37,801 nucleotides of DNA from a virus. Positions 13,656-22,336 of this stretch are shown here, piece after piece. The notes beneath the pieces were generated by a model, which was given only the letters and a program-made list of their open reading frames with translations, did not search any database and had not been told where the DNA came from. Where the stretch lies: positions 1 through 37,801 of the IMG/VR virus record IMGVR_UViG_3300021403_000032; one strand, 5' to 3'. The translations under genes were made by a program, and so were the position numbers. Within the stretch, counting starts at the first letter, position 1; each line of letters opens with the position of its first letter.

Positions 13656-13717
13656 TGCAGCGCGGCCAGGTGGCGCACAAAGCGGCGCGATCCCTTCCTG
13701 CCACGAAAGGCCGCGCC

Positions 13718-14719
13718 ATGCCCCTGTCCGATTTTTCCGGCATCATCCCCCACGAGTACAGCCAGCAGATCATCGAGGAGGCCACCGCGCAGTCTGCGGT
13801 GCTCCAGCTCGCGCAGCTCTTGCCCATGGGCACCCGGATTAGCGAGCTGCCCGTGCCCGCGACGCTGCCCACCGCCGAATGGATCACGGGCGCGAACCTG
13901 CCGCCGGGCGGCGCGGGCCGCAAGCAATACACGTCGATGCGGCTCGCCCCGCAGGTCGTCACGGCCGAGGAGATCGCCGCCGTCGTGGCCATCCCCGATC
14001 AGTACCTCGAGGACAACACGATCAACCTGTGGAACTGGTGCAGGCCCAGGATGGCCGAAGCGATCGCGGTCCGGCTCGACCAGACGGTGCTATTCGGCGG
14101 GCCGGGAATCCCGCTCACATTCCCGGTCGGCGGGGTCACCGCCGCCGCCTTTTCGGGCACGGTCGATCCGGCCGGGGCCGTCGACGCGGTAGACGGCGTT
14201 AACCAGGCAATGAGCATGGTCGAGACGCAAGGGCTCGCGGTCACCGGCCACTCGGCCGACATCGGCACCAAGGGCCAGTTCCGGGGCGTGCGCGACGCTA
14301 ACGGCTCGCTCTTGCTCGGCACTGAGCAGGTCGGCCAGGTCCAGCGGCCGACCATCTACGGGGTGCCGGTGGCCTACAGCGGCTATCCCCTCGCGTCGCT
14401 CGCCGTCGCCGAGTTCATTACCGGCGCGTGGCAGTATCTCGTGATCGGCGTTCGCCAGGACATCCGGTTCCGGTTCGACCCCTCGGGCGTGATCGTGAAC
14501 CCGGCCAACGGCCAGGTCGAGGTCTCGGGCTTCCAAGACAACGTGACGCCGTGCAAGATTTGGGCTCGCTTCGGGTGCACGATCATCAAGCCCGTGACCC
14601 CGCGCGTGCCCGGCGGCGCGACCCCGTTCGCCAAGGCCCGGCTCTCGCAGATGGTCCGGCCGCCCGCCGCGCCGCTTGAGGACAGCGGCAGCTCTCGCGC
14701 CAAGGCCCCGGCGAAGTAG
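13718..14719 (+). CDS. Major capsid protein, HK97 fold
   Basis: ATG at 13718, with GAAAGG seven bases upstream, gives 333 residues. Typical HK97-type capsid features follow: the N-terminal helix region IIEEATAQSAVLQLAQLLPM, the E-loop area ITGANLPPGGAGRKQYTSM, the spine helix NWCRPRMAEAIAVRLDQTVL, and late A-domain segments TIYGVPVAYSG and ITGAWQYLVIGVRQDIRF. There is no large N-terminal delta domain, in agreement with a separate scaffold gene. The C-terminal 30 residues are Pro/Ser/Lys-rich and probably disordered. Confidence 0.93.
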   Translation: MPLSDFSGIIPHEYSQQIIEEATAQSAVLQLAQLLPMGTRISELPVPATLPTAEWITGANLPPGGAGRKQYTSMRLAPQVVTAEEIAAVVAIPDQYLEDNTINLWNWCRPRMAEAIAVRLDQTVLFGGPGIPLTFPVGGVTAAAFSGTVDPAGAVDAVDGVNQAMSMVETQGLAVTGHSADIGTKGQFRGVRDANGSLLLGTEQVGQVQRPTIYGVPVAYSGYPLASLAVAEFITGAWQYLVIGVRQDIRFRFDPSGVIVNPANGQVEVSGFQDNVTPCKIWARFGCTIIKPVTPRVPGGATPFAKARLSQMVRPPAAPLEDSGSSRAKAPAK

Positions 14720-14723
14720 CCGC

Positions 14724-15116
14724 ATGACGTCGATCAGCCCGCCGTCGTGGGAAGCGTGGGCACCGCCCCTAGCGCCGCCCACGACTGGCGGGCTGCCCCG
14801 AGACGAGGCCCAAGCGATCGCCGACGCCTGCTGGGACGACGAGCCGCACCTGTGCGCCGCGCTCCAGTGGGAGCACTACGCGGCGACGCTGCCGCCGACG
14901 CCCGCCGTGTCGCTCGTGCAGACCGGCGCGCAGTCGGTGAGCTACAGCCCATCGGGGCCGGTCGGCGAATACGGCCTCGCGATCAGCCGCGCCAACTGGC
15001 ACCGCTCGTTCCTCGACCAGCTCGTGTCGGTCCCGCTGCGCGTCGCGCCCGTCGAGCTGCCCGAGCTGCCGATCGACGCCGACTGGTGGCCAGCCGAGAT
15101 CGGCGGCGAGTCGTGA
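14724..15116 (+). CDS. Head-tail connector (adaptor) protein
   Basis: The first gene after the capsid, 130 residues, occupies the place of the adaptor that binds below the portal (gp15/gp6-like family). It has a proline-rich start, a helical middle with ALQWEHYAATLPPTP, and a segment QSVSYSPSGPVGEYGLAISR that is often seen in actinophage adaptor proteins, where an S-Y-S-P loop follows the first helices. Overlap with the next gene (GTGA at 15113) supports the head-completion operon. Assignment rests mainly on position and this motif. Confidence 0.75.
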   Translation: MTSISPPSWEAWAPPLAPPTTGGLPRDEAQAIADACWDDEPHLCAALQWEHYAATLPPTPAVSLVQTGAQSVSYSPSGPVGEYGLAISRANWHRSFLDQLVSVPLRVAPVELPELPIDADWWPAEIGGES

Positions 15117-15490
15117 CGGTGCTGCTGGCGAGCGACGCGGTAGCGCTCTACCTGCCGGGCGAGCTGGACGCGCACGGCTGGCGCGTGCCCCCCGACGACG
15201 CGACGAGCAGCCGCCCCGTGTGGTCGGGCGTCGGGAATCTCCAGCTCTACCAGGGCACGAGCGATCCGCGAGCCGAGAGCGGCGGCGGCCGCGGACCGCA
15301 CGACCCGAACCGGGTCGCCGCCGGAAACCTGTTCCTGCCGCCGGGCGCTGACCCGCTCGACGGCATGACCGCAGTCGTGCGCGGGCAGGTGTGGGTGCTC
15401 TCGCTCGTGCGGTTCATCACCGACCCGACCGACCTCGCGGGGTTTCTCTCCTGCTGGTCGTGCGCTGTGACGGAGGCCCCTCGTGGCTGA
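15113..15490 (+). CDS. Head closure (stopper) protein
   Basis: This 125-residue protein follows the adaptor and precedes the gp10-like protein, the standard place of the stopper that closes the filled head. It seems mainly beta: YLPGELDAHGWRVP, GVGNLQLYQGTSD, GGRGPHDPNRVAAGNLFLPP and VVRGQVWVLSLVRF. The PHDPN...A..LFLPP stretch is a recurrent feature of actinophage proteins at this position. Start GTG is coupled to the upstream stop. Confidence 0.72.
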   Translation: MTVLLASDAVALYLPGELDAHGWRVPPDDATSSRPVWSGVGNLQLYQGTSDPRAESGGGRGPHDPNRVAAGNLFLPPGADPLDGMTAVVRGQVWVLSLVRFITDPTDLAGFLSCWSCAVTEAPRG

Positions 15491-15776
15491 CGCGGCGCGG
15501 TTCACGGTCACTCACGCGATGGCGCGCCGCCTGGTCGTCGCGCCGCAGATACGGGAGATCGCCGCGCAGCTCGCCGCCGACGCCGCGCAGCGCACCCCCC
15601 GATGGTCGGGCACGATGGCGGGCGGCTATCGCGTCGTGCCCGGCCGAGACCCCGGAACGTCGCTCGTCGTCAATGACACCGAATGGGCGCGTTACGTCGA
15701 GTACGGCACCCGCCGCAGGCCGGCCAGCGCGCCCCTCGGGCAGTCGCTCGCCGCAGCGCGAGGCAAGTACCGATGA
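15483..15776 (+). CDS. HK97 gp10-like tail-completion protein
   Basis: GTG at 15483 overlaps the preceding gene by 8 nt and gives 97 residues. The features match the HK97 gp10/minor capsid family: an N-terminal helical stretch IREIAAQLAADAAQRTPRWSG, a strand with YRVVPG, and the signature VVNDTEWARYVEYGTRRRP, in which A-x-x-V/E-Y-G-T is the family hallmark. These proteins join tail to head. The product is somewhat shorter than the usual 110-140 residues. Confidence 0.82.
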   Translation: MADAARFTVTHAMARRLVVAPQIREIAAQLAADAAQRTPRWSGTMAGGYRVVPGRDPGTSLVVNDTEWARYVEYGTRRRPASAPLGQSLAAARGKYR

Positions 15777-16159
15777 CCGCCGCGCCCGTGATCGTGCAGC
15801 CCGACCTAGAGGCGTGGGTGTGGGCCCAGATTCGCGACCTGCGCGCCCTCGGCGATCTCACGTCGTTTAGCTACGCCGCGACCCAGAACTGGCCCGGCTG
15901 GATCATGGCGCATTTCATCCAGATCGACGCGCGGCACAACCGCAAGGAGGGCGCGCGAGCGCTCGCCGAGACGGTGCGGCAGACAATCGTCGCGCTCCCC
16001 GACGTCGACTGGCCCGAGGGCACCGTCTGTTACGTGCAGCCCGTCGAGGGGCCATTCTGGCTTCCCGACGACGACGGCCGACCGCGATACACGGCGCGGT
16101 ACGAAATCCGTGTCCATCCCCGCCGAAGCGCCGCGCCCGCGCCTGCTGAGGCACCGTAG
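15773..16159 (+). CDS. Tail terminator protein
   Basis: The 128-residue product sits between the gp10-like and tail tube genes, the place of the tail terminator that stops tube growth and contacts the head. It has an alpha/beta pattern with VIVQPDLEAWVWAQIRDLRA, a strand region FIQIDARHNRKEGARALAET and DGRPRYTARYEIRVHPR near the end. The second-to-last strand followed by an R-x-x-x-Y-E-I-R-V segment fits this class. Coupled start (ATGA). Confidence 0.75.
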   Translation: MTAAPVIVQPDLEAWVWAQIRDLRALGDLTSFSYAATQNWPGWIMAHFIQIDARHNRKEGARALAETVRQTIVALPDVDWPEGTVCYVQPVEGPFWLPDDDGRPRYTARYEIRVHPRRSAAPAPAEAP

Positions 16160-16174
16160 GAAGGAAAACCCGCC

Positions 16175-16795
16175 ATGCCCCCAGCCCCGCCAGCTACCGG
16201 CGTACTCGACCCGTCCGAAGTGCAGGTCGGCACCGCCAACGGCCCCGGTATCTATCTCGCCCCTGCGGGCACCGAAGCGCCCGAGAACACCTGGGACGAA
16301 TGGGAAGCCCCGTGGAAGGTGCTCGGCTACCTCAGCGACGACGGGCCGACCGTGGGCCAGAGCGTCGATCAGGAAGACCTCACCCCGTGGCAGTCGGTCG
16401 TGCCGATCCGGTCGGTTGTCACCGGCCGCGCGGTGACCTTGCAGTTTGTGCTCTGGCAGCTCAACGGCGACACGATCGCGCTCTACTTCGACGCCGACCC
16501 CGCCGCCGAGGACAGCGACGGGCTGCTCGAAATGAAACTGCGCAGCGACACGCCGCAGCACCTCTACGCGGTCGGCATCGACAGCCGCGACGCCGAGCGG
16601 GTGCTGCGCATCGTGTTCGGCCGCGCGTCGCTGTCCGACGCGGGCGATATGCAGATCACGCGCGGCGCGACGGTGCCGCTCGACTGCACCCTGTCGGCGC
16701 TGGACGACGCGGGCGACCTCGCGACGATCCTGCTCGGCCCGGCCGAGGACCCGTCCGCGCGGCGCGCTCGTGCCTCCGCTGACAAGGCGGCGTGA
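16175..16795 (+). CDS. Major tail (tube) protein
   Basis: ATG 16175 is preceded by a good ribosome site (AGGAAGG) and gives 206 residues. The first residues give VQVGTANGPGIYLAPAGTEA, then WKVLGYLSDDGPTVGQSVDQ, a pattern of actinophage tail tube proteins whose monomers form stacked hexamers. The middle (VVTGRAVTLQFVLWQLN) and the beta-rich C-terminal part fit. The next two genes are the tail chaperones, which confirms the assignment by context. Confidence 0.9.
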   Translation: MPPAPPATGVLDPSEVQVGTANGPGIYLAPAGTEAPENTWDEWEAPWKVLGYLSDDGPTVGQSVDQEDLTPWQSVVPIRSVVTGRAVTLQFVLWQLNGDTIALYFDADPAAEDSDGLLEMKLRSDTPQHLYAVGIDSRDAERVLRIVFGRASLSDAGDMQITRGATVPLDCTLSALDDAGDLATILLGPAEDPSARRARASADKAA

Positions 16796-17151
16796 CCGCC
16801 AGCCCGGACGCCAACGGGCTAGCGACGTTCGATCTCGGGGCTGCGGCTGACGCTGCGGCTGCCGAGGCCAACGCGCGACCGTTCGCGTTCACCTACCACG
16901 GCCAGAGCTACGAGGTCCCCCCGTCGACCGCCTGGCCGATCTCGTCGCTGCGCGCACTCGTCGCCGGGGACCTAGAGGGCGCGCTGTCCGACCTGATCGG
17001 CGCCGAGGCGTTCGACGGCATGTGCGCCGATGGCCTCAAGCTCGGCGAGCTAAACGTGCTATTCGGCGAGATCGCCAAGCAGAGCGGAATGAGCCTCCCA
17101 AATTTGCCACGGCCCAAGCCGCGCGGTTCGACCCGGACGTCGAGGCGGTAA
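16792..17151 (+). CDS. Tail assembly chaperone, short form (gpG-like)
   Basis: GTG 16792, overlapping the tail tube stop, gives 119 residues: an Ala-rich start, FAFTYHGQSYEVPPSTAWPI and a helical part (LSDLIGAEAFDGMCADGLKL). The position between tail tube and tape measure is that of the lambda G-like chaperone. The codon pair CCA AAT at 17098-17103 lies in a perfect slippery heptamer, so some ribosomes shift to the -1 frame and make the long form. Without shifting, translation ends at 17151. Confidence 0.88.
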   Translation: MTASPDANGLATFDLGAAADAAAAEANARPFAFTYHGQSYEVPPSTAWPISSLRALVAGDLEGALSDLIGAEAFDGMCADGLKLGELNVLFGEIAKQSGMSLPNLPRPKPRGSTRTSRR

Positions 17152-17612
17152 TGCTCCAGGTGTACGGGGTCGACGTGCTCGACCCGCGTACGTCTGCACG
17201 GCGGATCGCGGTGCTGCTCGACAGGCTGCCCCCCGACGCCCGCCGGTTCGGCGAGCAATGGAGCACTGAGGCCGAGCTGCTCGCGTTGCTGATCGACCAC
17301 GTAGCCGCCCTGACGTGGGTCACGCTCAAGGCGCACGGGGCCAAGAACGCGCCGAAGCCCCGCCCGATGCCGCGCCCCGGACGACGCGCTGAGCTGGGCG
17401 CGCCGCCGCAGGGTTCTCGAAACGGCACCGGAAATGAGGGGGCTAAGGCGGGCTCGTGGGCCGACGCCGCGAAGATGCTCGCCGGGATTCCCGGCGTGAA
17501 GGTGCGCGGCGATGGCCAGTTACAGCTACGGCGGGCTAGAGGTCCGCGTCACCGCCGACACGCGCGAGCTGGCGGTGAGCATCCGCAACGCGGCGACGTC
17601 GGCGGGCAATGA
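16792..17612 (+). CDS. Tail assembly chaperone, frameshifted long form (gpGT-like)
   Basis: A -1 shift at CCCAAAT (17097-17103) joins the short chaperone to the overlapping frame, which continues FATAQAARFDPDVEAVMLQV and runs to the stop at 17612. The fusion would have about 273 residues (104 from the first frame, 169 from the second). This arrangement is established for lambda gpG/gpGT and many siphoviruses; the long form recruits the tape measure to tail tube subunits. The second frame has no strong start of its own near the slip, and its last 101 nt overlap the tape measure gene. Seen in sequence: heptamer and frames; shifting itself is inferred. Confidence 0.85.
17097..17103 (+). promoter_or_regulatory. 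Programmed -1 frameshift site
   Basis: CCCAAAT fits the X XXY YYZ rule: zero-frame codons CCA and AAT re-pair as CCC and AAA after a one-base slip. It sits 48 bases before the zero-frame stop and in the overlap of the two chaperone frames, the expected location. Confidence 0.85.
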
Positions 17613-20190
17613 CGCGGCGGGCCAGATCAGCAGCTCTATGTCGGCGGGGCTGCGCGCGGTCGGCGGGCTCGGCGCTGCGGTCGGTAAGAGCGTCGCGACG
17701 GGCATCGCGGGCGCGACCGTGGCGGCGGCGGGGTTCGGGGTCGAGGCATTCAAGACGGCGGCACGTGTCGGCGAGATGGACGCGAGCCTGCGCGCACTGG
17801 CCAAGGCGAACGGCCTCAGCGAAGCGGAGATGCAAAAGGCGGTCTCGGCGATCCGTAAGCAGGGCATCGAGGCCGGGACCGCTCAGCAGCTCGTCGCGCA
17901 GTTCGCGCGGAATCAGCTCGACCTCGGCAAGTCGACGGACCTCGCCCGCGTCGCCCAGGACGCGGCGGTGATCTCGGGGCGTAACTCGACCGAAGTCCTC
18001 GGCGATCTCGTGCATGGCATCACGACCCAAAATTCACAGGTGCTCCGCAATGCCGGGCTCAACGTGCAGGCGGGCCAGGCGGTCGACAAGTACGCGAAGT
18101 CGCTCGGCAAATCCACCAAGGAGCTGACCGACGCCGAGCGCTCGCAGGCGGTGCTCAACGCGGTCCTTGAATCGGGCAAGACCGTAGCCGGGGCCTACGC
18201 CGAGGCCATGACCGAGCCGGGCAAGGTGCTGCGCAGTTTCCCCCGGCTGATTGACGACATAAAGCTGAGCGTCGGGCAGGGGCTCGTGCAGGCGTTCGGC
18301 CCGATCATCGTGCAGTTCTACGACTTCGCCAAGTCGCTATCGGCGGCGGTCGCGCCCGGCGGCGCGCTCGCGCCCATATTCGACGCGATCGGCGTCGCCG
18401 TGGGTAAGCTCGTCGCGCCCCTGGCCGGCATAATCCAGCACTGGGCGAAGTGGATCGAGAACCTGCGCCCCGAGCAGGTCGAGCGCATCACCGAGATCAT
18501 TAAGCGGTTCGGCCCCGCGATCCTGGCCGGCGCGGCTGCGCTTACCGCGCTCGTCGCGCCCGGCATCCTCTCGCAGATTCCGGTGCTCGGCGGGCTGCTG
18601 ACGAACCTGCTCGGCCCGGCGAAGCTCGTCGCGGGCGGGTTCGGGTCGATCGGCAAAGCCGCCCTCGGTCAACTGATCCCCTCGCTGGCCGGGACGATCG
18701 GGCCAGTCGGCGGGGTCGGCGCTGCGCTCGGCGGGCTCGCGCTGCCCGTCACCGCAGCGGTCGGCGCGTTCGCGGCGCTGATGATCGCCAGCAAGGATTT
18801 CCGCGAGGCGGTGTTCGCGCTGGGGCGCGGGCTGCTCGACTTCCTGATGCCCATCCTCAAATCGCTATGGGAGGCCATACAGCCCGTTCTGGCTGCGCTG
18901 TGGAAGATCGTCGGGGCCATCGGCGACGCCCTCGCTCCGGTGATCAAGGAGCTGTCCAAGCTGTTGAAACCGCTCGGCGAGCTGTTCGGCCAGAACGTCG
19001 CGGGCGGGCTCGGCGAGACGGGCTCAGCGATCGACGGCGTGCTGCCGCTGATCCTCGGGCTGATCAAGGCCATCGGGTTCGTGCTTGAGGTCACGATCAA
19101 GGTCATCGTCCCGATAGCTGAGGTGGCCATAAAGCTGCTCACCTGGGTCTCGGCGATAACGTCGGTGCTCAACCCGATCAAGCTGCTGGGCCAGGCCCTA
19201 GAGTTCCTGATCGGCATCGTGTCCAAGCTGTGGCACTGGATCGTCGGCGGCTCGCCCGGCCTGATACCCGCCTTCGGCGCGCTCGGCCAGGCGGCGGGCG
19301 CGGTGGCCGGATTGCTGGGCGGCGCGGTCACCGCGGCCTTTTCCGGGCTCGTCTCGGTCGTGTCGTCGGCGACGTCCGCAGTCGTCGGATCAGTGCGCGA
19401 GGGCTGGTCGGCGATGCGCGAGACGATCAGCTCGACCATGAGCCAGATTCAGGGCGTCGTCTCGTCGGGGTTCTCCTCAATGGTCGGCGCGGCCAAGTCG
19501 GCGGGCTCTGCTATGGTCGACGGGCTCAAGTCGGGGCTCTCGGCCGCGAAGGGGCTCGGCGGCTGGATCGGCTCAAACGTCACGGGTCCGGTGACCGGCT
19601 TTATCAAGTCGGGGTTCGGCACGCACTCGCCGAGCACGATCACGATCACGGTCGGCGGCGATCTAGTCGAGGGCCTGCGGCGCGGGCTGGAGGCGGCTAA
19701 GAACCTCGGCGGCTGGATCAGCTCGAATGTCACCGGCCCCGTGGTCGGCTGGCTCAAGAGCGGGCTCGGCATCGGCTCGCCCAGCTCGATTACGATCACG
19801 TTCGGCGCCGAGGTTATCGAGGGCCTCAAGGTCGGGCTCGAAAAGGCGCGCGAGCTGGGCAACTGGGTCAAGGACAACGTGTGCGGCCCGATCCTCGGCA
19901 CGATCAAGGGCTTTTTCGGCATCGGGTCGCACTCGCGGCTGATGGCCGGGCTCGGCGAGGACATGGTAGGCGGGCTGGAAGATGGGCTCGCCGGGGCGAA
20001 GCAAATCGACCTCGGGCACGCGACGATCGGCGGCTCGCCGCTGGCCGGGGCCGGTCCGTCGATCGCGGGCATGGGCGGGGCGGGCGGCGCGACGATCAAC
20101 GTGTACCCGCAGGCCGGCCAGGACGAGCAGGAGATCGCCGCGATGGTCTCGCGCGAGCTGGCGTGGGCGATGGCCGGGGGTGTCGCATGA
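17512..20190 (+). CDS. Tail tape measure protein
   Basis: At 892 residues this is the longest product and sets tail length; at roughly 0.15 nm per residue a tail near 130 nm would follow. The start (MASYSYGGLEVRVTADTREL) is typical of actinophage tape measures. Long helical and hydrophobic segments lie in the middle (for example LIPSLAGTIGPVGGVGAALG and LVTSAITSVL-like stretches), and the C-terminal part from about residue 660 has three tandem units ending in FGTHSPS, LGIGSPS and FGIGSHS with G-L-x-x-G-L helices. No lytic transglycosylase or peptidase motif was seen. It starts inside the chaperone frame by 101 nt. Confidence 0.93.
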   Translation: MASYSYGGLEVRVTADTRELAVSIRNAATSAGNDAAGQISSSMSAGLRAVGGLGAAVGKSVATGIAGATVAAAGFGVEAFKTAARVGEMDASLRALAKANGLSEAEMQKAVSAIRKQGIEAGTAQQLVAQFARNQLDLGKSTDLARVAQDAAVISGRNSTEVLGDLVHGITTQNSQVLRNAGLNVQAGQAVDKYAKSLGKSTKELTDAERSQAVLNAVLESGKTVAGAYAEAMTEPGKVLRSFPRLIDDIKLSVGQGLVQAFGPIIVQFYDFAKSLSAAVAPGGALAPIFDAIGVAVGKLVAPLAGIIQHWAKWIENLRPEQVERITEIIKRFGPAILAGAAALTALVAPGILSQIPVLGGLLTNLLGPAKLVAGGFGSIGKAALGQLIPSLAGTIGPVGGVGAALGGLALPVTAAVGAFAALMIASKDFREAVFALGRGLLDFLMPILKSLWEAIQPVLAALWKIVGAIGDALAPVIKELSKLLKPLGELFGQNVAGGLGETGSAIDGVLPLILGLIKAIGFVLEVTIKVIVPIAEVAIKLLTWVSAITSVLNPIKLLGQALEFLIGIVSKLWHWIVGGSPGLIPAFGALGQAAGAVAGLLGGAVTAAFSGLVSVVSSATSAVVGSVREGWSAMRETISSTMSQIQGVVSSGFSSMVGAAKSAGSAMVDGLKSGLSAAKGLGGWIGSNVTGPVTGFIKSGFGTHSPSTITITVGGDLVEGLRRGLEAAKNLGGWISSNVTGPVVGWLKSGLGIGSPSSITITFGAEVIEGLKVGLEKARELGNWVKDNVCGPILGTIKGFFGIGSHSRLMAGLGEDMVGGLEDGLAGAKQIDLGHATIGGSPLAGAGPSIAGMGGAGGATINVYPQAGQDEQEIAAMVSRELAWAMAGGVA
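19510..19990 (+). repeat. Three tandem coding repeats in the tape measure gene
   Basis: Three consecutive units of roughly 52 residues share the order G-L-x-x-G-L, then NLGGWISSNVTGPV-like, then F/LG-x-x-SPS and a short ITI strand. Unit 1 begins near VDGLKSGLSAAKGLG, unit 2 at VEGLRRGLEAAKNLG, unit 3 at IEGLKVGLEKARELG. The units are similar at nucleotide level too (GGCGGCTGGATC motifs), so they look like recent internal duplications. Confidence 0.8.
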
Positions 20191-21125
20191 CGACGGGAAC
20201 GCCGATGCCGCTCACGGTGCCGACCCGTGGCTACGAGCGCGAGTTCGATTGGGCGTACACCACCGAAGGGCCGCCGCCAGCGCGCGAGCCGATTCCGGTC
20301 GTGTGGGACAACCTCTGGCTCAACAGCGGCGACCAGGCCAACGGCACGTGCCTGGTCGTGGAGAACATCACGGGCTGGCTCGACTCGCCGCCGCTCGACG
20401 GTAACGACGTCTCGCGGGTGATCAGCGACGGCGCGGCGTGGGGTCCGAAGGTGCTGCGGCAGCGGACGATCGTGATCACGGGCGCGATCACCGGGCCGCG
20501 CGTCGAGCTGGGCAGGCTGCGCGACCAGCTCGCCGCCCGCGCCGCCAACCGCGAGCCCGTGCTGCTCGCGGTCGGCGACTTCGACCAACAGCGGGTGCTC
20601 ACCGCCGACGTGCGCGCCGGGACCGAGCTGTACCGGCACACCCCGCTCGGCTCGGGCGGGTTCCGCTATCAGGTCGCGCTCACCGCCGCCGACCCCGCGC
20701 TCTACTCGGGCACGTGGGAGACCGCCATTCTGACGAACGTCACCGAAGGCTCGACGGGCCGGGACTACCCGCGCGAGTACACGTGGTTTTACGCGCAGCC
20801 CTACATCCCAAATTCGACGGTGCTGCGAAACGTGGGCAACTACGCCGCGCCGGTCTATCTGGTCTACGAGGGGCCGCTGAGCGAGTCGGCGGTGACCGAC
20901 AACCGCAGCGGCATCATCCGCCTGGCCGCAGTCGACGCCGGGGTGCGGATCCTCGTCTCGGCGCTCGCGCTGACCGCTGAGGCTGAGGGCGGCTTGTCGC
21001 GGGCTAGCTTCCTGCTGCCCGGCTCGCGGCCGATGGTGATCCCGCCCGGCTCGACGTCGCGATGGTTCCTCCGGTCGGCGGGCGGCGGCTCGGTAACTCT
21101 GCACTGGCGGTCGGCGTGGGTGTGA
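20187..21125 (+). CDS. Distal tail (Dit-like) protein
   Basis: The gene directly behind the tape measure (ATGA overlap) encodes 312 residues in the place of the distal tail protein, which forms the hub at the tail tip. Features are WDNLWLNSGDQANGTCLVVE and ITGWLDSPPLDGNDVSRVIS near the start and RTIVITGAITGPRVELGRLR, a common actinophage Dit pattern; the second half is beta-rich (YQVALTAADPALYSG and NVGNYAAPVYLVYEGPLSES), with a phage-tail galectin-like C-terminal part. Ends with PPGSTSRWFLRSAGGGSVTL. Confidence 0.82.
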   Translation: MTTGTPMPLTVPTRGYEREFDWAYTTEGPPPAREPIPVVWDNLWLNSGDQANGTCLVVENITGWLDSPPLDGNDVSRVISDGAAWGPKVLRQRTIVITGAITGPRVELGRLRDQLAARAANREPVLLAVGDFDQQRVLTADVRAGTELYRHTPLGSGGFRYQVALTAADPALYSGTWETAILTNVTEGSTGRDYPREYTWFYAQPYIPNSTVLRNVGNYAAPVYLVYEGPLSESAVTDNRSGIIRLAAVDAGVRILVSALALTAEAEGGLSRASFLLPGSRPMVIPPGSTSRWFLRSAGGGSVTLHWRSAWV

Positions 21126-22336
21126 GCCAGGCCGCGCCGTTCCGGCTGCCGCTGCCGCTGACTCAGACGCCCCTGCCCGGCCAATGGACGTTTTGGGCCG
21201 AGACGATGACCCCGCCCTATCAGCGGCTCGGCATGGTCGACGTCTCCTCGTTCTATTGCGTGCGGCGGGTGAGCGCCTTCGGGCACGGCAACCTCACGGT
21301 GAACCTGCCGTGCGGGCTCGACACCGAGACGATGCTGACCCTCTGGGGCTGGCGGGTCTGGGCGCTGTATGACGGCGAGCCCTATTGGTGCGGCGTGCCG
21401 ACCGGATTCGCCGACCAGAACGGGTCCGAGCACGTGCAGTTTTCGATGATCGAGCTGCCCGGCTATCTGACCCGGCGGCAATGGGAGCGCGACGAGCTGT
21501 GGCGCAACTACGACCAGCTCTATATCGCGCGGCTGCTCGCCGAGGAGCCGCTGCGCGACGTCGGCGTCGAGCTGACCACCGAGGGACAACAGGTGCTCCG
21601 CGATCGACACTACGAGCCGCTAGAGGGCGGCTCGCGCGGGCAGCTATTGATCAACCTGTGCGGCGTGATCAACGGCCCGGAGTTCAGGACGGAATACCGG
21701 ATGACGCCGCAGGGCCGCCCGGTCTGCACGGTGCGGGTGGCCTACCCGCGAGTAGGGTCCGACACGGCGGGGCTCGGCGTGTCGGTGCCCGGCGCGGTGC
21801 TCAGCTACCGGGCTCAGTTCGACTCCGATCAGCTCCGCACCCGCACGTATGCGGTCGGCGATCTTCCGGCCGACGCGCCCGAGGGCACCCGCCGGCCGGT
21901 CGTGATCGTAGACCGGCCGCAGCCGCGACTGCCCCGGCTCGATTCCGTCGATGACTGGCCGGGCACGATCCTGATCCCGACGCTGGTCGAGCGGGCCAGC
22001 ACTCAGGCCACGATCAACGCTGTGCCCGCCCAGCAGATCAGCGGCAGCCCGCCCGAGTCGTATCCGGTGATCACGTCCTACGGGCCGGGCGACACGGTGA
22101 CCGTGCGGGCGGTTACCCCGCTGATCCCCGAGGGGATCGTCTTCGCCGCCCGGCTAGAGCAGGTCGAGGTCAACGCCGCCGAGGGCATCGCGACGTGGCA
22201 GCTCGGCGTCGTCAACCCGCCGCAGCGCCCCCGCGAGACCGTCGCCGGGGCATTCACCCGGATCAACCGGACGACCGAGGCCCTGTTCCGTGGCGGCGGG
22301 CTCAACGTCCCGAACGTGCCGAGGAGCATCGAATGA
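21122..22336 (+). CDS. Tail-associated (baseplate hub-like) protein
   Basis: This coupled 404-residue gene is in the position of the tail-associated protein next to Dit. Its N-terminal half contains GHGNLTVNLPCGLDTETMLT and LWGWRVWALYDGEPYWCGVP, a pattern of siphovirus minor tail proteins in which a hub domain is formed by mixed strands, with a middle YLTRRQWERDELWRNYDQLY. The C-terminal third gives the long strand stretch VTSYGPGDTVTVRAVTPL-like (residues near 320). No peptidase or lysozyme motif is seen. Likely anchors the following fibre proteins. Confidence 0.75.
   Translation: MSQAAPFRLPLPLTQTPLPGQWTFWAETMTPPYQRLGMVDVSSFYCVRRVSAFGHGNLTVNLPCGLDTETMLTLWGWRVWALYDGEPYWCGVPTGFADQNGSEHVQFSMIELPGYLTRRQWERDELWRNYDQLYIARLLAEEPLRDVGVELTTEGQQVLRDRHYEPLEGGSRGQLLINLCGVINGPEFRTEYRMTPQGRPVCTVRVAYPRVGSDTAGLGVSVPGAVLSYRAQFDSDQLRTRTYAVGDLPADAPEGTRRPVVIVDRPQPRLPRLDSVDDWPGTILIPTLVERASTQATINAVPAQQISGSPPESYPVITSYGPGDTVTVRAVTPLIPEGIVFAARLEQVEVNAAEGIATWQLGVVNPPQRPRETVAGAFTRINRTTEALFRGGGLNVPNVPRSIE

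Noticed and set aside
19449-21104. 551-codon open frame on the minus strand
   Set aside because: It runs antisense to the tape measure and Dit genes; its protein is low-complexity Pro/Ser/Arg and has no domain. GC-rich DNA gives such shadows.
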